Positions 1 to 12,430 are shown, counted from the stretch's first letter. The stretch: 64,000 nucleotides of DNA from Schistocephalus solidus (GCA_017591395.1 WEDG01000370.1:310001-374000), one strand, 5' to 3'. Notes: a model not told the origin generated them from the sequence alone. Numbers and translations are program-made.

Positions 1-2780
1 AGGTGTCATCGCAATGAGGACAAGTTAGAACCGAGTTTCCATCCCTCGTAGTTTGGGGTGGTGGTGGTGAAGGTAGCAGTTTGTGTATAGTTAGAAGTGG
101 TCTCATTGGCGGTTGGAGTGGGGAAGTGGTGCCAGTGGTGATCGCTGTGACTGACACGGGGATTGCAGGAGAGGATGGTGCCGGTGTTCGAGGCCGGTGG
201 GGTTTCGGCAAAGTGATCACTGGTGGTGAGAGTGGTTGTCATTGTGGTCTTCTAAGCAGAGTTGGCAGAAGTTGACGTTGTCAGGTCAGGCCAATTTGCG
301 TGCGGAAGTTGCGTTGCTATCTTGGGTAGCATGGGTATGTTAAGAGGGTTTGGGACTTGGCGGTGTTAATACGGGATACTTGTGACTTGCATGTCAGCTT
401 TTTGGCCTAAACAGTGGTAACCCAGTTGGCTTCGTTGATTGTTACGCCAGTCTTCACTGCTCTTTCCCAGGCAGGTCGGTCCTGAGCAAGGTCCTCCAGG
501 TCTCCGTGTTAATTTGCAGTCGCTTCTAAGAGTTCTTCCGAGTGTCCTTGTAGTGCCATTTTCGTCCTCCTTGTCTGCGAGCACTCGTGGTGACACCTAC
601 GTATAAAAGTTTTTTAGGAAGTCGCTCGTTGTCCATTCTCACCAGGTGGCCACTCCACTGCAGTTTGTACTTGCCACAGCGTGGCGTGGATGTTGAGATA
701 TCCGGTCTGCTCCAGGACTTCCGTGCCCCGGATCCTGACTTGCCAACTCAACTTTGGTATTCTGCAGAGGCAGCTGAAATGGAAATGATTCAGCTTCCTG
801 GCTTGGTTGGAGTAGATGATCAAGGTCACAGCTCCACACAGGAGCATCGTCAAGACGACGGCCTTGTATATCTGCAATTGGATTTCAGTTAGCGCAGATG
901 TGGGTTCACATCTCCTGGCATTCTATTGTAGCTGGCGAGTGGCAAAAATTACGTCGATTATTCCGCAGTATCGTGGGAAGCCAAATTGACTTTCAGGTAG
1001 CGGTCCCTGTTCTAGGTGGCCTGTCAGACGATTGAGAACAAAGCGAACGAAGACCAACGTGTTCTAGACAGCCCATCTTTTAAAATATCGTGGTAAGTTC
1101 CTCCACCAGCGGGCGGCCACCGCTTTTATAGACTTCCGCCTCGAGTTCATCGGATCCCAGGTAATTCCCGCTGAAACGTTTTGCTACGCTTGGATTTTTA
1201 CGGTAGGGAAGGCGGCAGATCCAACTTATTGTTGGTTTCCACTTGGCGGAGGGTTGGTTGAGGACACTTGGAAAGTGCTCGACCCAGTGCCCAGTTTTTG
1301 TGATTACTTCTTTAGCAGTTTTATGCCTTTAGAGCTGAGCGGCAGCGCAATTTTCTTGACGAACGGGCCTTAGATTGCCTAGATAGAGTTGAAAAAGTTT
1401 TAATTTCTTTACCATCCGAATACTCTTGAATTTGCTTAGCCTTGCGGACCATCCAGGCGTCTCGAATTTCCCGCAGACTTTGTTGAACAAGGTGGTGGCA
1501 TCTGAAGAAGGGTTCTTAGTTGAGGTAAGTCCGCTTATACATGTACATTTTGCGTAGTCGGTTCTATTCGGCAAGTAGATTGTTGATGTTGGCGTTGTTT
1601 TCGTCAAATTATTTCTGGTGTTGACGACGTGCGCAGCTGAAAACGTCTAGGGCTGTGGTCTGTATTCCGTTTCGCAATTGACACTATCCTGTCTCTACAG
1701 TGGCGTTATCAGCTGGAGCCTGCAGGTCCTCCAGTCGCTGGTCCAATTGGTTGCGGAAGTCAAAACAGCGACCAGGCAAATTTAACAGAAGATTATTTAA
1801 CTGGCTTCGTGTTCATTCATTATGTGGCATCCTGTGACGTTACAGTCGAAGCCTGATGTTGGGGATACCGAGTTGGTTATCCATCCAGCCATCGGCGTCA
1901 CAGATTTCTCTTGATCACCAGCCCGTCCTGTCGATCTCGCCTTGGGGCGACAACATAACCCAGCAGCTGCCAACCCCGTGATCTGAGGTACACTTGCGTT
2001 GCATTCTCCCGCATCGGAAAGCGGAAGAATGTTTTGGTCAGTGGGAGGCGATGTTCCGCGCAGCTTTGCAGAAGGAGGACGTTTACGCTGCAGTCACCGA
2101 GACCATTTGATCCCAACACTCCCTCCCACCACGAAAATTAGAAGACGCCAAAGACAAACAGTTATCCGCCTTCTGCATAAACGCTAGAAGAGCGTGTATA
2201 CTCTGAGAGAATTTGTTTTTCTCCTCGTCAGAGCTCATCCTTGTGGAGGCGTAAGCTCGGATAATGGTCGCGAACGTGGGTCCCCGGAGAGACAGACGTA
2301 GAGTCATCAGTCGGTCGTTGACAATCTGCGGCAGACAGAGCAGTCATCCCACGATGTCATTCCGTTTGGCAGACAGAGCAGTCATCCCACGATGTCATTC
2401 CGTTTGGCAGAGGTGACGACAGCGATGCATCGCTCTTCCTTTTAGCAAACGCTCCATAAGAAGGTATAGCCGACGCCCACATACTTCAGCTGACTCTGTT
2501 TAGAGACTCAGGTCTCGCAAAAAGCCGTAATTTTCCACTTTGTAGCACGTCAGTTCTCGAGCAACTAACTATATTCTCCCTTCTGGCCGTTGGCTCCTCA
2601 AATCGTCTAAAAGGAAACGAACATTCCAGGCTGCTAGCATGAACTGACGCACCCTAGCAGCCTTAAGGTATGTCAGAGAGATGAGGACTGGGGATTTTGT
2701 TGTCTTTTTTATTGTTTTGGCCGTGTGTGCGTATATGAGTCGCGGTCGGCCCCCAGAATGCGCGATCCCCACACTTGTTT
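1..2780 (-). mobile_element. Broken RTE-like LINE with zinc-finger-type tail, cut by left window edge
   Basis: Reading the minus strand from about 2700 to 1 gives, in several frames, the ordered parts of a non-LTR retrotransposon. There is an N-terminal endonuclease start (LAAWNVRFLLDDLRSQRPEG near 2570-2640) and more endonuclease (LRLSLRGPTFATIIRAYA, AEHRLPLTKTFFRFPMREN) at 1900-2300. RT pieces follow (EAEVYKSGGRPL near 1090-1150, HLEQGPLPESQFGF near 970-1040), then an RT C-terminal segment (LNHFHFSCLCRIPKLSWQ) at 614-877. The last 250 bases give a Ser/Thr/His-rich linker like that between C2H2 fingers in related elements. The RT palm with its YxDD box is missing between about 880 and 970, and many stops and frameshifts occur, so this copy is dead. 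Family assignment rests on remembered tapeworm LINE proteins. Confidence 0.8.
2330..2405. repeat. Perfect tandem duplication of 38 nt
   Basis: Two identical adjacent 38-nt copies (2330-2367 and 2368-2405) lie inside the endonuclease part of the RTE-like LINE. It looks like a local slippage duplication that occurred after the element died. Confidence 0.9.
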
Positions 2781-3009
2781 TAGAGCCCCCTTATAGCCTC
2801 TTTGTCCGCGAGGAGGTAAATAATGGCCCCTAAAAGGGTGGTCCAGACTTTCAGACAGCTGCCCTACTCCATTTTGGTTGTTGTTGGTGTAAGAGGAGAG
2901 GCGATGCGAGTTATCCCCAGCCACCTACGGGGATGCATGTCGCCCTCTTCGTAGGACGTTTGATGTCGCGGGGATGAGAAAGTTAAGACAGGAAGGGAGC
3001 TGATTCATC

Positions 3010-4110
3010 GGGTGTGGGAGAAAAACTCAGCAGATACCTTTCCACAGCTTAGCCTACTAGTCGAGACGATTACCCATAGAAGCCACTGGGCCAAGCCTAG
3101 CTTCGAGGAGCCACAGTTTGGCGCTGGGTGCCAAATAAAGGGAAAAATAAAAAACGCCAAATTCAAACAGTGGCTCAAGAACGTTGCCAAACAGCTGATT
3201 GAAAAGCTCTCTGTCAAAGTTGAGTAAGGCTCTCCTGATCACTCCTGGGATACCCTTAGTTTCTTCGATACCTTAGTGAATGACAACCTTGGTTTGCGAA
3301 TGGAGGTCGTCCACACATCGTGGTCTCTTATCTCCTGAACTGCTTTGACTTTATAATCTGCGTGGAAGTAGTGATATCCATATCTAATCGTCCTCCTCTT
3401 ACCGGATAGTGATCGAATAACTTGAACTTATTTAAAATTTAGGTGAACAAACAGCTCATTACAGCATTGTTGCAAACGATCCAAGTTATTTTTCACTTGT
3501 AGCACATATTTCGGCACATCTATTTATTTCTTCAACTAGAGATCTCCCGCAAACTTTTCTCTCTTAGAGTTCATGTAGTTCAGGCATTCGTTTATGTACA
3601 CTAAAAACTGGAGTTGATTCCGAAGAAAACCATTTGAAACGCCTCTATTAATGGCTGTTCACTCAAATTTGGGTTTCCAAAACAAACACGCCGAGATTCA
3701 CCTGCGAAAAGGCTGACCGGTCACTGTAGTAGATTTATATCTACGCGAATTTGGAGTAATTTAAATATCACTCCCCTGTGCGGAACACTGTAATAAACAT
3801 TTTAGAATTCAATGTAGACTGCTTCCAGTACTAAACCACTTTTCACAGCATTTCATCGAGCTTGATATGGATACGAGACTGGAACCACCCCTCCCATCTT
3901 GTGCATAATAAGCGTGTTTTCTTCTGTCAGACGCTTCGCTTACTCCATTTCTATTATCTTTTCCATTGGTTAACAACAAATGCTTGTGAGGTTGATAGGT
4001 CTGAAGGTCATTTATGAGGTTCTCTTGCCCTCTTTATATATTGGGCTTATGTTGGCTTGCTTCCAACCGATAGACAGAGTCCTCTCCTCGGTCGAAGAAC
4101 CTAGAGAGCG
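3010..4110 (-). mobile_element. CR1-like LINE fragment (reverse transcriptase), decayed
   Basis: The minus strand encodes RT signatures in order: WKQANISPIYKEGKRTS near 4020-4090 followed by a degenerate RPINLTSI...MEK stretch, then ALLNFDRELFNQLFGNVLEP and LFEFGV near 3140-3230. These are typical of the CR1/Jockey group finger and thumb regions. Stops and frameshifts interrupt every part. The 5' end is lost where gypsy LTR sequence begins at about 4215, and a 12-nt direct duplication sits near 4138-4162. Confidence 0.65.
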
Positions 4111-4239
4111 GACGAGCAGGTCAAAGAAAATTGGTAGGTTATTTTTTACGTTATTTTTTACGTTCAGTAAAAAGAATCAACAGAATGGGCTGGTTGAACC
4201 TAATGCATCCAGAATAGTCAAAACTTTAGAGATATGAGT

Positions 4240-4690
4240 GCATAATGACCGCTTTTGGCTTTTTGCTGGTCACCCAGCTAAATAGCTTGAATTTCACTTA
4301 TGTGAATGTTGTCGTAATGCCTGAATCACTGAACAATAGAAACTGTTGCTCCCGTAATAAAAATTACAACTCTGTGATACGATAGAAGTGAACTGAACTC
4401 CTTGTTTGGGTTTTGATTTACTAAAATGGTTACCGGCTTGAAAGACAGGCCTGACAGATTAGTTTTCTTGTGGGTTTTCAGGGTCAACTTTTGCAGACTG
4501 TGCCCCACCCCGTAGCAGCTTCCAGTTCTACCCCATCCACCCTGGTTCCTCCAATTACAACCCGTATTGTACTGTCCGAGAGACGCCACCCTGAGCAACT
4601 CTAACCGAGGATTTTATACTCCGGTTGGTCCCATTTATTGTATTTTTAACCCTTTTAATAAACTGTTTTCAATTCCTTCGCTATCTGACG
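4240..4690 (+). repeat. Left LTR-like region of the gypsy element
   Basis: The first part (4245-4400) matches 16910-17070 and 18235-18400 at a diverged level; the second part (4400-4700) matches 16370-16720. An AATAAA-containing stretch lies just before the gag start, as expected for R/U5. The exact LTR boundaries cannot be fixed without a right LTR. Confidence 0.55.
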
Positions 4691-4717
4691 TTTGACCGCT
4701 TGGATTACTGTGCAATC

Positions 4718-5525
4718 ATGTCTACTGAGCAATGCCACCAGTCAATCGGAGAACCCTTCCTATTGGGTTGCCCCGGGAAGAACTTGGAAGGAACTGACAA
4801 ATCGACGTCTGACAGTTCCTTTGAGCCCCCACCTCGAACCCTGTGCCAGCCCTTCGCACGCCCATATGCCCTTGAAATTGGCAGCATGTGACGAGAAGGA
4901 AGACTTAAATGCTTGTTTGCGCCGATTGCAGTTCCACGTCAGTGTGGTCCCCCTCAACGACCAGAGCATGACCGTGTTACAGTGTTCGACGACCACCTAA
5001 CAGGACAAGGCGTTGGATGCCGGGCTCTTCGCAGAGCTACTCCTGGAAGATCTCTGCAAACAGATGGAACAACTCTTAAGACCTATTATATCAATGGGGG
5101 GGATCAACCAGCTGTACTTCTGACGACGACTAGTGGGGTAATCTTCCAAAGACTATGCGGCCGGGTTACGCCGCCTTTGCAGAGTAGCCTTTCTCTCCAT
5201 TTCCGAGGCGGAGTGCAATGACACAGTTGCCCGCCGATCCATCCTCCTCCAACCACCCGTACTACTTCCATGTGCCACCGCTGAACACATCCCATACTCA
5301 GACGGTTCACCAAACTGTCCCACAAACGCCGGCACAATGTCAAAACGGGAACAAATGGTGACAGCATGATTACAGCCAAACAAATGGCTTCAGACCAACG
5401 GCCACAGTTCTTCAGGCAGGGGACTAGGACCGTTTTTCTAACAATCAAGTCTGTGCCTGCAATAACCGCAGGATCATCCCTCCCAGCTAATCAACTTCCT
5501 CAAATGACGCAGTCATTCTATATCC
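4718..5525 (+). pseudogene. Gypsy gag remnant
   Basis: A frame opens at ATG 4718 (MSTEQCHQSIGEPFLLG) shortly after the LTR-like region. The locus at 16719 contains the same start in a diverged copy. The frame is interrupted at about 4889 and continues in other frames to the protease. No intact nucleocapsid zinc knuckle was recognised. Assignment as gag rests on position before the protease. Confidence 0.5.
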
Positions 5526-5557
5526 AAGTGTAGATTAATGAACAATCGGCTACAACT

Positions 5558-6019
5558 TTGATAGACACGGAGGCAAGCATATCCCTCATGAACCCCCAAC
5601 TATTAATACAAAAACCGTACTTAAAAATAGACAAAATATACCCAAATGCATGCCTAACGACTGCAGATGGTTCTCAGCTAAACTGCATTGGTAGTATATT
5701 ACTACAGCTGACATTTCAGTCTTGTCAGAAAGAACATACATTTTTGTTAGTGCCGGGGTTAACGTGGGATATTTTACTGGGGTTCGATTTTCTCGACTGG
5801 CAAGACTGCACTATCCTTGTCAAAAACCCCACCGTGGCAGTCCATAGGTCAGCACCTACAACAGAGCCTGCCTTGACCATGTTTGACGAAACGCTACTGT
5901 GTGCCGCTATCCAAGTTGCCGTTGTATTACCGCCCGTCAAGATCGGCACGATGCCACCCGACATTACGTGTATTCCCGTAAACGCTCGCAAATCAATGCG
6001 ATCGTTACTAAAGGAGTAA
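5558..6019 (+). pseudogene. Gypsy aspartic protease domain
   Basis: This 153-codon open stretch contains LIDTEASISLM near its start, matching the retropepsin DTGAS active-site loop with Gly replaced by Glu. It also has WDILLGFDFL about 75 residues later, matching the conserved ILG motif. It is followed at once by RT sequence, as in Ty3/gypsy pol. The altered active-site Gly and the stops around it argue for a dead enzyme. Confidence 0.75.
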
Positions 6020-8600
6020 TTCAAAGTCTTCTACTGATTCCTTGGGCATAAACACATACTTGCGAGGCTCCATTGAGATAGGAAATGCCAATACGGTCTG
6101 GCAACCACCCCAACGAATACCTGACCATTTTAATGCCGAAATCAACTAAATTCTTGATTTGAGGGTAAGAAACCAAGAACCACGTCACTTAAAGTCCCGT
6201 TGGGCATCTCCTGTTACATAAGTGCCCAAGGAAGATGGGAAATTACGCCTTGGTCTCGATTACCGAACCGCTTCCCGTATCGACGTCATCCTTGAAGCGC
6301 TAGCAGGCGCACACTAGTATTCTAATTTAGACCTGAAATTGGGATACTGGTAGGGAGAAATTGAACCTGCAGATTGCATTAAGTCGGCATCTACCATTCC
6401 GCAAGGATTGTTTGAATTCAAGACGATGCTCTTTGGCTTATACAATGCACCTGCTACCTTTGAACGCGTGGTGCCGATAGTACTTGTTCACCTCCTCCCA
6501 ACCCAGTGTCTCGTGTATCTAGAGCATGGCATAGTGTTTGGGCGTAAGATACCACACTACAACCAGAACCCGTCGGCAGTCTCATCCACGCTACGCGATA
6601 CATAACTAAGTCGTAACCCACAGAAAGGCACCTTCTTAAGGGATATGGTTACGTATTTCGGTTATGAGATATGTAGAGAAGGCATCCACACTTCCCCAGG
6701 GAAAAATCAATGCGGTTCATCTATGGCCCATTCCTAAATCCATGAAAGAAATCCTAAGATTTTTGAAATCACGTCTTCCATCACGGCTTCCATTGCTCAG
6801 CCACTACCTGTTTTAGCGGAGAAAGGACGCAAATTAAGCTGAACTGATAAATGCTAAACTGCCTTTGACGACCAAAAAGCCCACTTATTGTCCACACCCG
6901 TACGAGCACTACTGAATATGGAAGCAGATGTACCTTTGTTTATACATGATACGGATTCCAGCGGGTTTTGCCATGGGGGCAGTACTAACACAGTGTGATT
7001 CTTCGGAACGGAGTGGCCTGTAAGCTTCGCAAGTAAGACGTTGTCTAAGCCACAGCGTAAATATTGTTCCTATTACTGCGAACTGCTATCCCTAATAAAG
7101 TTCACTAAACAGTTTCGTACACTTTTCATCAGCAAACTGTCCATCGTCCGAACTAAACACAAAGCGTTGCAGTGGCTATAGTGTAGGAAAGACGCAGAAG
7201 GCCAGTTAGCCATGTGCCAGGAAAATTTACAGCAATTCACCTTCACTTGCCAGTATCGCCCACGGACTAAACACTTCAATGCTGACGTGCTGTTCCACCG
7301 ATCCCATGAGACCTCTGACGAGCAACCGATTCCAAATGGTATGGGGAACACATAAATGGGAACACATTGAATGGGGAACACATAAGCGAGCCCTCATGTT
7401 ATCATTGGACTGTCGCGCAGAGCACCGATCCCGACACGGCTATCGTTTGTACCAACCAGCATAGGGATAGATATCGACTGACTGACGATGACCTCGAGGG
7501 ATCCTAAAAGGTCGCACATTCCTTGTGTAATCAGTGGTCAAACTTCTACATTGACAACGATTTGCTTTTTATCAAAGACATCGTTACTTCCACGCCTCGA
7601 GTGGTTGTGCCCAGGCGCATCTTACTTCCAGTTCTAGTGGATCTGCAGCATGAACTAGGACATGTAGGCCAGGTTAAAAACAAGATACTGGTCAAATAGA
7701 CATTCTGGTGACCATATATATGTGAGTACGTTATCACGGTTTTTAATACGTTTCTGTTTTGTGCATTACTTCAAGCGCCTCACCAAGGGTTCCCCGCACC
7801 CCTACACTCTATGCCTTTAGTTCATGCCCTACAGCTTTCCCTTCAAAAGATTTGCTGTCGACAAAATCGGACCATTGCCATATTCCGCCTCACAACATCA
7901 TTGTATTTTTGTTATGGTCGACTATTTTACTAGATAGGCAGAAGACGTGCCCCTTCGTCAACAGGACGCCGTGTCCGTTACAATTGCCTTTCTAACCTAT
8001 TGGGATCTGCAGTTTCGGGGCCTCTCTCTCACTCTATTCAGATTGCGGGGCTAGCTCCGAAAGTAAGCTTGTGCAGGACATATGCGACCAACAACAAATT
8101 CACAAGTCACGAATGATCCCAGCGCACGCGGAAGACAACGGGCAGGTTCAGCGCACGAATCTGACCCTGAAAGACCTATTAAAGGGTGTACTTAACATCA
8201 CCCAACTTTCAAGTGGAACACTAAGCTAACGTTCGCTTTGATGACTTGCCGAGAAACGATCAATTCATCCACGTGATACTCGCCATTTTATATGGTAACC
8301 AGACGAAGATTTGAATACCTACTGATTCACATCTACTCCTCGCGGAGTTCAAGATACAGTCCACCAAACCTTATGCGCTTGAGCTGCACGAGCTTTTGGC
8401 ACATGAACGCGTAAACGCAGCACACCGGTGCATACATGCAGACCAAACACAAAAATATATGGGAACCCCTACTAAACGGGCGGTATGATCCTGTGTTAAT
8501 GACCTATACCGCCGGTCAGTACATTCGAAAAGATCAACAATCCATGAGACGGCCCTTTTTCGCATCATCCACGTCATCCTACCAATAACACCTCCTGGGC
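6020..8600 (+). pseudogene. Gypsy pol remnant: reverse transcriptase, RNase H, integrase
   Basis: RT: KEDGKLRLGLDYRTASRID near 6230, FEFKTMLFGLYNAPATFERV near 6410-6470, and LVYLEHGIVFG near 6510, where the catalytic aspartates are lost. RNase H and its tether: VPLFIHDTDSSGF near 6935, then WPVSFASKTLSKPQRKY at about 7015-7065 and FTCQYRPRTKHFNADVL near 7250. Integrase: a degenerate zinc-binding region at about 7560-7690 and a core near 7845-7935 (FAVDKIGPLPYSASQHH). A C-terminal segment follows to about 8560. Every domain is interrupted by stops. Confidence 0.75.
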
Positions 8601-8639
8601 GCCATCAATCTCCTTAGAACACAGGAAAAAAACCTAAAA

Positions 8640-9900
8640 CAAATTCCTTCATTCTGCAGCCACTTTAGCCCTGTTTTGGTTTTATAATTGTATAATTTAT
8701 ATTTGTTTAGAGCCGTGAAGGCACTGTCGAAACAAACGTTAGTAACGAAATAAAATCATGATAATGTGTGCAGAAAAATGTACAAATATGTAATAATGTA
8801 GGCAGAAATTGTCCTGTTAGGTCCATAGTTAGCAATGTTTTGAAATTAATAGTGAACTAGAAAATAGGCAGTGAAAAAGAAACTCCTACCTTAAAAATGG
8901 AGGCAGAGTTCAATAGGCCTCCACTTTTTAAAAGAGGTAAGGAAAAAAAATCTGCTAAGGAAAATAAGTTAAGGTAGTAGAGTTGGCTAATACTGCAGTA
9001 GCATTTCAGAATGAGAAAATGAAACGGCGATATGGTTCGTTCTTAATCACTATGGTACATGAAACAAAATCTCGCGAAAAGGCATCAGTTGCCGTGAGGC
9101 ATCAGCATCTCATGATCCAGAATTAAATTCTGATGATGGTAAGTATCCAACAAAACGGCAGCATTTTAGACTGTGTACGACCAATTGACTTCCATCGTTT
9201 GAATGACTTGTGGTATAAGGATACATTATGTTACCTGGGGACTCGAGGTAGAGAAAAAATAGTTTTAATAAGTTCTCTTAAATTCCCGATGGTTCATTCT
9301 CCGAGTCATAGAGGAGGCTGCTCGGAAAAGATGAGGAAAATAAAAGGTTAATAGAATCAGTGTTAAGATAAATTTGCAGTCTTCGCTTGGATTCAGTTAG
9401 ACTAGTTAACGACCTAATTTCAATTGGCAAAGTTATTCCAAAGACAGCTATACCTAAAAGCAAAGAATAGAGAGCGTTTACATGTGGAGGATACAGGAGG
9501 AGGCATAATTAGTGCAGAATATATAAGGTTCTAAGGAAGACTAACGGGGCTAATGAACAGAAAGCTTGGGGAGATTTGAGCTATTATTAAGTTTTAAAAG
9601 GAGATAAAAGCCTTCTTCCAGTCTCCTAACCCAATGAAATTTTAGTTTCGTCAGCAGGCATCTAGGTGAGTAGGAGGTATTTGAAAGAGTCCGATACAGG
9701 AGTTTTTGTGGAATGTCTGCGGACATTTTCAATTTTTGAATTGCTAGATTGGAGAATGGGAACCCAAAGCATGCGGCAAAGTTTTAATTTAATTTCAGGA
9801 AGGTAGAAATTATAAGAAATATAGCCGCAAATCTGAGCAGCTTTGGCCGTAAGTCTACCGGCATGAGGCGAAAGATCTTGATGGAGGAAAATTCAAACGT
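8640..9900 (-). mobile_element. LINE 3' end (RT C-terminus plus 3' UTR)
   Basis: On the minus strand, 9740-9250 encodes RT C-terminal sequence (HAGRLTAKAAQICGY near 9830, ITLPIEIRSLTSLTESKRRL near 9390-9440), followed by a non-coding tail down to 8640. The segment 8640-9400 is the reverse complement, with divergence, of 39640-40390, so these are two copies of one LINE 3' end. The upstream RT of this copy may be the fragment at 12460-12805, displaced by insertion of the Penelope-like element. Confidence 0.6.
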
Positions 9901-9929
9901 ATAAGTATTTTCTCAATTTATGAATTCTG

Positions 9930-10170
9930 TGTTTTGGTGGAATCTGCGTCAACACGTTTATATGTTGACCTATCTTGTAACAGTAACAGCATATTTTTTA
10001 TCGTAGTCTGCTTTGTCCAAAATAGCTGTTGAACCTCCTATGTCCGCAGGAAGGATAACGATAATTTTGTCTGTTTTGAGAGATTTTAGGGCTTTTCTTT
10101 CTTCGTTTTTTGTACTGAAAATGGATTTCAGTTCTTTAAAGCATGCACAGTGTTATTTCGAATTGTAAAA
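9930..10170 (-). mobile_element. Penelope-like element N-terminal fragment, inverted
   Basis: The minus strand reads KSIFSTKNEERKALKSLKTD followed by KIIVILPADIGGSTAILDK and ADYDKKYAVTV without a stop until about 9985. This matches the conserved N-terminal block of Penelope RTs (usually IVILPADKG...VVLD..DY). It lies next to, but opposite in orientation to, the plus-strand pseudo-LTRs beginning at 10204. Confidence 0.7.
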
Positions 10171-10203
10171 CGTTTCACAAATATGTCAGGAGCTATTGTC
10201 GTG

Positions 10204-10718
10204 CCGAGGACTTCGAGGTTGGCACACACACGGGCGAGTAACGCACCTGTAGCCGTTATTAGACGATGCGCGTGTTGAACAGGGTCTCTAAGCACCATGC
10301 CGATCACTCAAACGCAACAGTCATTAGAAGGAACGACAGAAATGTCGGAAATTGATTCTACTAGTAATAAGGATATAAATGTATAAAAGGACACGATATA
10401 AAATAAGACAGGGATTGTTACATGAAGCTTTGTCCCTTTTGGAGCGGGGAGAATTCTGTCATATCTGTTGGATAACCGGTGGGGAGTGCGACGCTGTGGG
10501 CAACTGTAGGGTCGGGATGAGGGGATGCTGACATTGAGCGGAGGATAACGATTCGATAAGCAGCGACGGTAATCGTGGGGACGGGTGTCAGCGTTCGAGA
10601 ATGGAAGGGCGCACCGGCATCTTCACCGAAATTCCATCTCTGCCTTCCCATCCGGAATTCGCGCGAAAAGTGCTCCCAGTTCATTTAAACAATTCAGTCG
10701 GAACTGTGGTTCGTTACA
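10204..10718 (+). repeat. Penelope pseudo-LTR, upstream copy
   Basis: This 515-nt segment is repeated at 10826-11341 with only scattered mismatches. The two copies are direct repeats with a period of 622 nt; the 107-nt spacer (10719-10825) occurs only after the first. Tandem direct repeats of this sort directly before the ORF are typical pseudo-LTRs of Penelope-like elements. Confidence 0.85.
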
Positions 10719-10825
10719 TGGCCTCTCTCTGAAATGCAGCACTGTACTCAGTGCTGTGCGGGTTGGTTTGGTAGGTGTGGAAATGTGTGCTCCTCTCTAT
10801 TCCACCGCTGCCACCAATGCAGCGG

Positions 10826-11341
10826 CCGAGGAATTCGAGTTTGGCACACACACGGGCGAATAACGCACCCGTAGTCGTTATTAGATGATGCGCGTATTGA
10901 GCAAGGTCTCTAAGCACCATTCCGATCACTCAAACGCAACAGTCATTAGAAGGAACGACAGAAATGTCGGAAATGGATTCTACTAGTAAGAAGGATATAA
11001 AGGTATTAAAGGACACGATATAAAATAAGGCAGGGAGCGTTACATGAAGCTATGTCCCTTTTGGAGTGGGGGAGGATTCTCTCATGTCCGTTGGATAACC
11101 AGTGTGGAGTGCAACGCTGTGGGCAACTGCAAGGTCGGGATGAGGGGATGCTGACATTGAGCGGAGGATAATGATTCGATAAGCAGCGACGGTAATCGTT
11201 GGGACGGGGGTCAGCTTTCGAGAGTGGAAGGGGACACTGGCATCTTCACTGACATTCGATCACTCCATTCCCATCCGGGGTCTGCGCGAAAAGTCCTCCC
11301 AGTTCATTTAAACAATTCAGTCGGAACTGTGGTTCGTTACA
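10826..11341 (+). repeat. Penelope pseudo-LTR, downstream copy
   Basis: Second copy of the 10204-10718 repeat. It ends at the shared sequence GGTTCGTTACA, where the Penelope reading frame begins. Confidence 0.85.
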
Positions 11342-12430
11342 CTATTTCCAAATACTTGAGACAAACCGAACCAATCATAGCTAAGATCTATGGACAACCT
11401 AAAGCTCACAAACCAGGGGTGCCACTGCAACAGATAGTGTCGTTAATCCGTGCACCCAATTATAAGATTTCTAATTGGATTTTTCCGCAAATTAAACCAA
11501 TTGACAAAGAATTGTGAAATATCCATTAAGAACTCTCTAGGGTTTCTGGACAAATTATGATGACTCAACATTGCAGCATATGAAATGCTGGTCTTTCGAT
11601 TTTGTTTCTCTCTTCACATCCATCCCATTAGATCTGGCAAGGCAATACACAGAAGAATTACTCCACGCTTATGACATGGATGTTCCTACATCTGCCTTGC
11701 TTAAACTCTTAAACTTATGTCTAGAAACGCATTTTTCATTCTCACAAGAGTTCTATCAACAGCGAAAGGGAGCCCCTATGGGCTCACCCATCTCTGGCTT
11801 CCTAGCGGAAGTCACGATGCAAAAATAAGAAGCTACTGCCCTACCACTGGTTAACCCAAAGTTATGGGAACGCTACTCTGATGGCACGCTTGTTATCGTT
11901 AAAAGGGACCGACTGGAAACACTGCACAGTATTATTAATTTGACGATACCTGAAATAACCTTTACGCTCGAAAATCAAATTGGCAACTAACTACCTTTTC
12001 TTGACTTCCTCGTACAGCGAAATACTGAAGGGACATTTCAAACACCAGTGTACCACAAAGAAGCTCATGCAGATTTTATCCTACATTATGAGAGCAACCA
12101 CCCTGTCGCCCAAAAACGAAGCACTGTCAACAGCCTCATCAATCGAGCAAAAACCCACTGTTCTACCAGCAAGCTTTACCAAATTTAACTTACTTAGCTA
12201 TTCAAACTGTTTTCCAGCAACGGTTACCCAAAATATTTTGTACAAAGATGCAGGGGACATCAGGAATCAAAAGAAAAGGATAAGGAACTAGATTGTTCCG
12301 ATCAAGCGCCCACAGTAAAAAACTGGTGAACACTTCAACACATTAAGAACGTGTCTAAAATCATTGAAAGACACCTGCGGAAGCACCAAATTTACGTGGC
12401 GCACAAACCAACAACCTAACAACCTAATTG
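11342..12430 (+). mobile_element. Penelope-like element reverse transcriptase, broken
   Basis: Plus-strand frames encode Penelope RT blocks in order: EPIIAKIYGQPKAHKPGVPL (11370-11430), SFDFVSLFTSIP (11595-11630), QQRKGAPMGSPISGFLAEV (11758-11815), then a catalytic region reading ERYSDGTLVIVKRD (about 11868-11910) where YxDD has become YSDG. LPFLDFLVQRNTEGTF and YESNHPVAQKRSTVNSL, typical of the thumb, follow. No GIY-YIG domain is visible after it. Several stops make it non-functional. The N-terminal block is absent here but present inverted at 9930-10170. Confidence 0.85.

Larger units (their letters stand above)
4215..8620 (+). mobile_element. Ty3/gypsy LTR retrotransposon, decayed, 3' truncated
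   Basis: The order is LTR-like sequence, gag, aspartic protease, reverse transcriptase, RNase H, integrase: the Ty3/gypsy order. The left LTR-like region (about 4240-4690) is shared with 16300-16760 and 16900-17130. No matching right LTR is found: at about 8640 the sequence changes abruptly into the 3' region of another LINE. Stops and frameshifts occur throughout, and the RT catalytic box reads YLEH instead of YxDD, so the copy cannot be active. Confidence 0.8.

Noticed and set aside
10204..11341. Hammerhead ribozyme in the Penelope pseudo-LTRs
   Set aside because: No CTGANGA core paired with GAAA was seen on either strand by eye.
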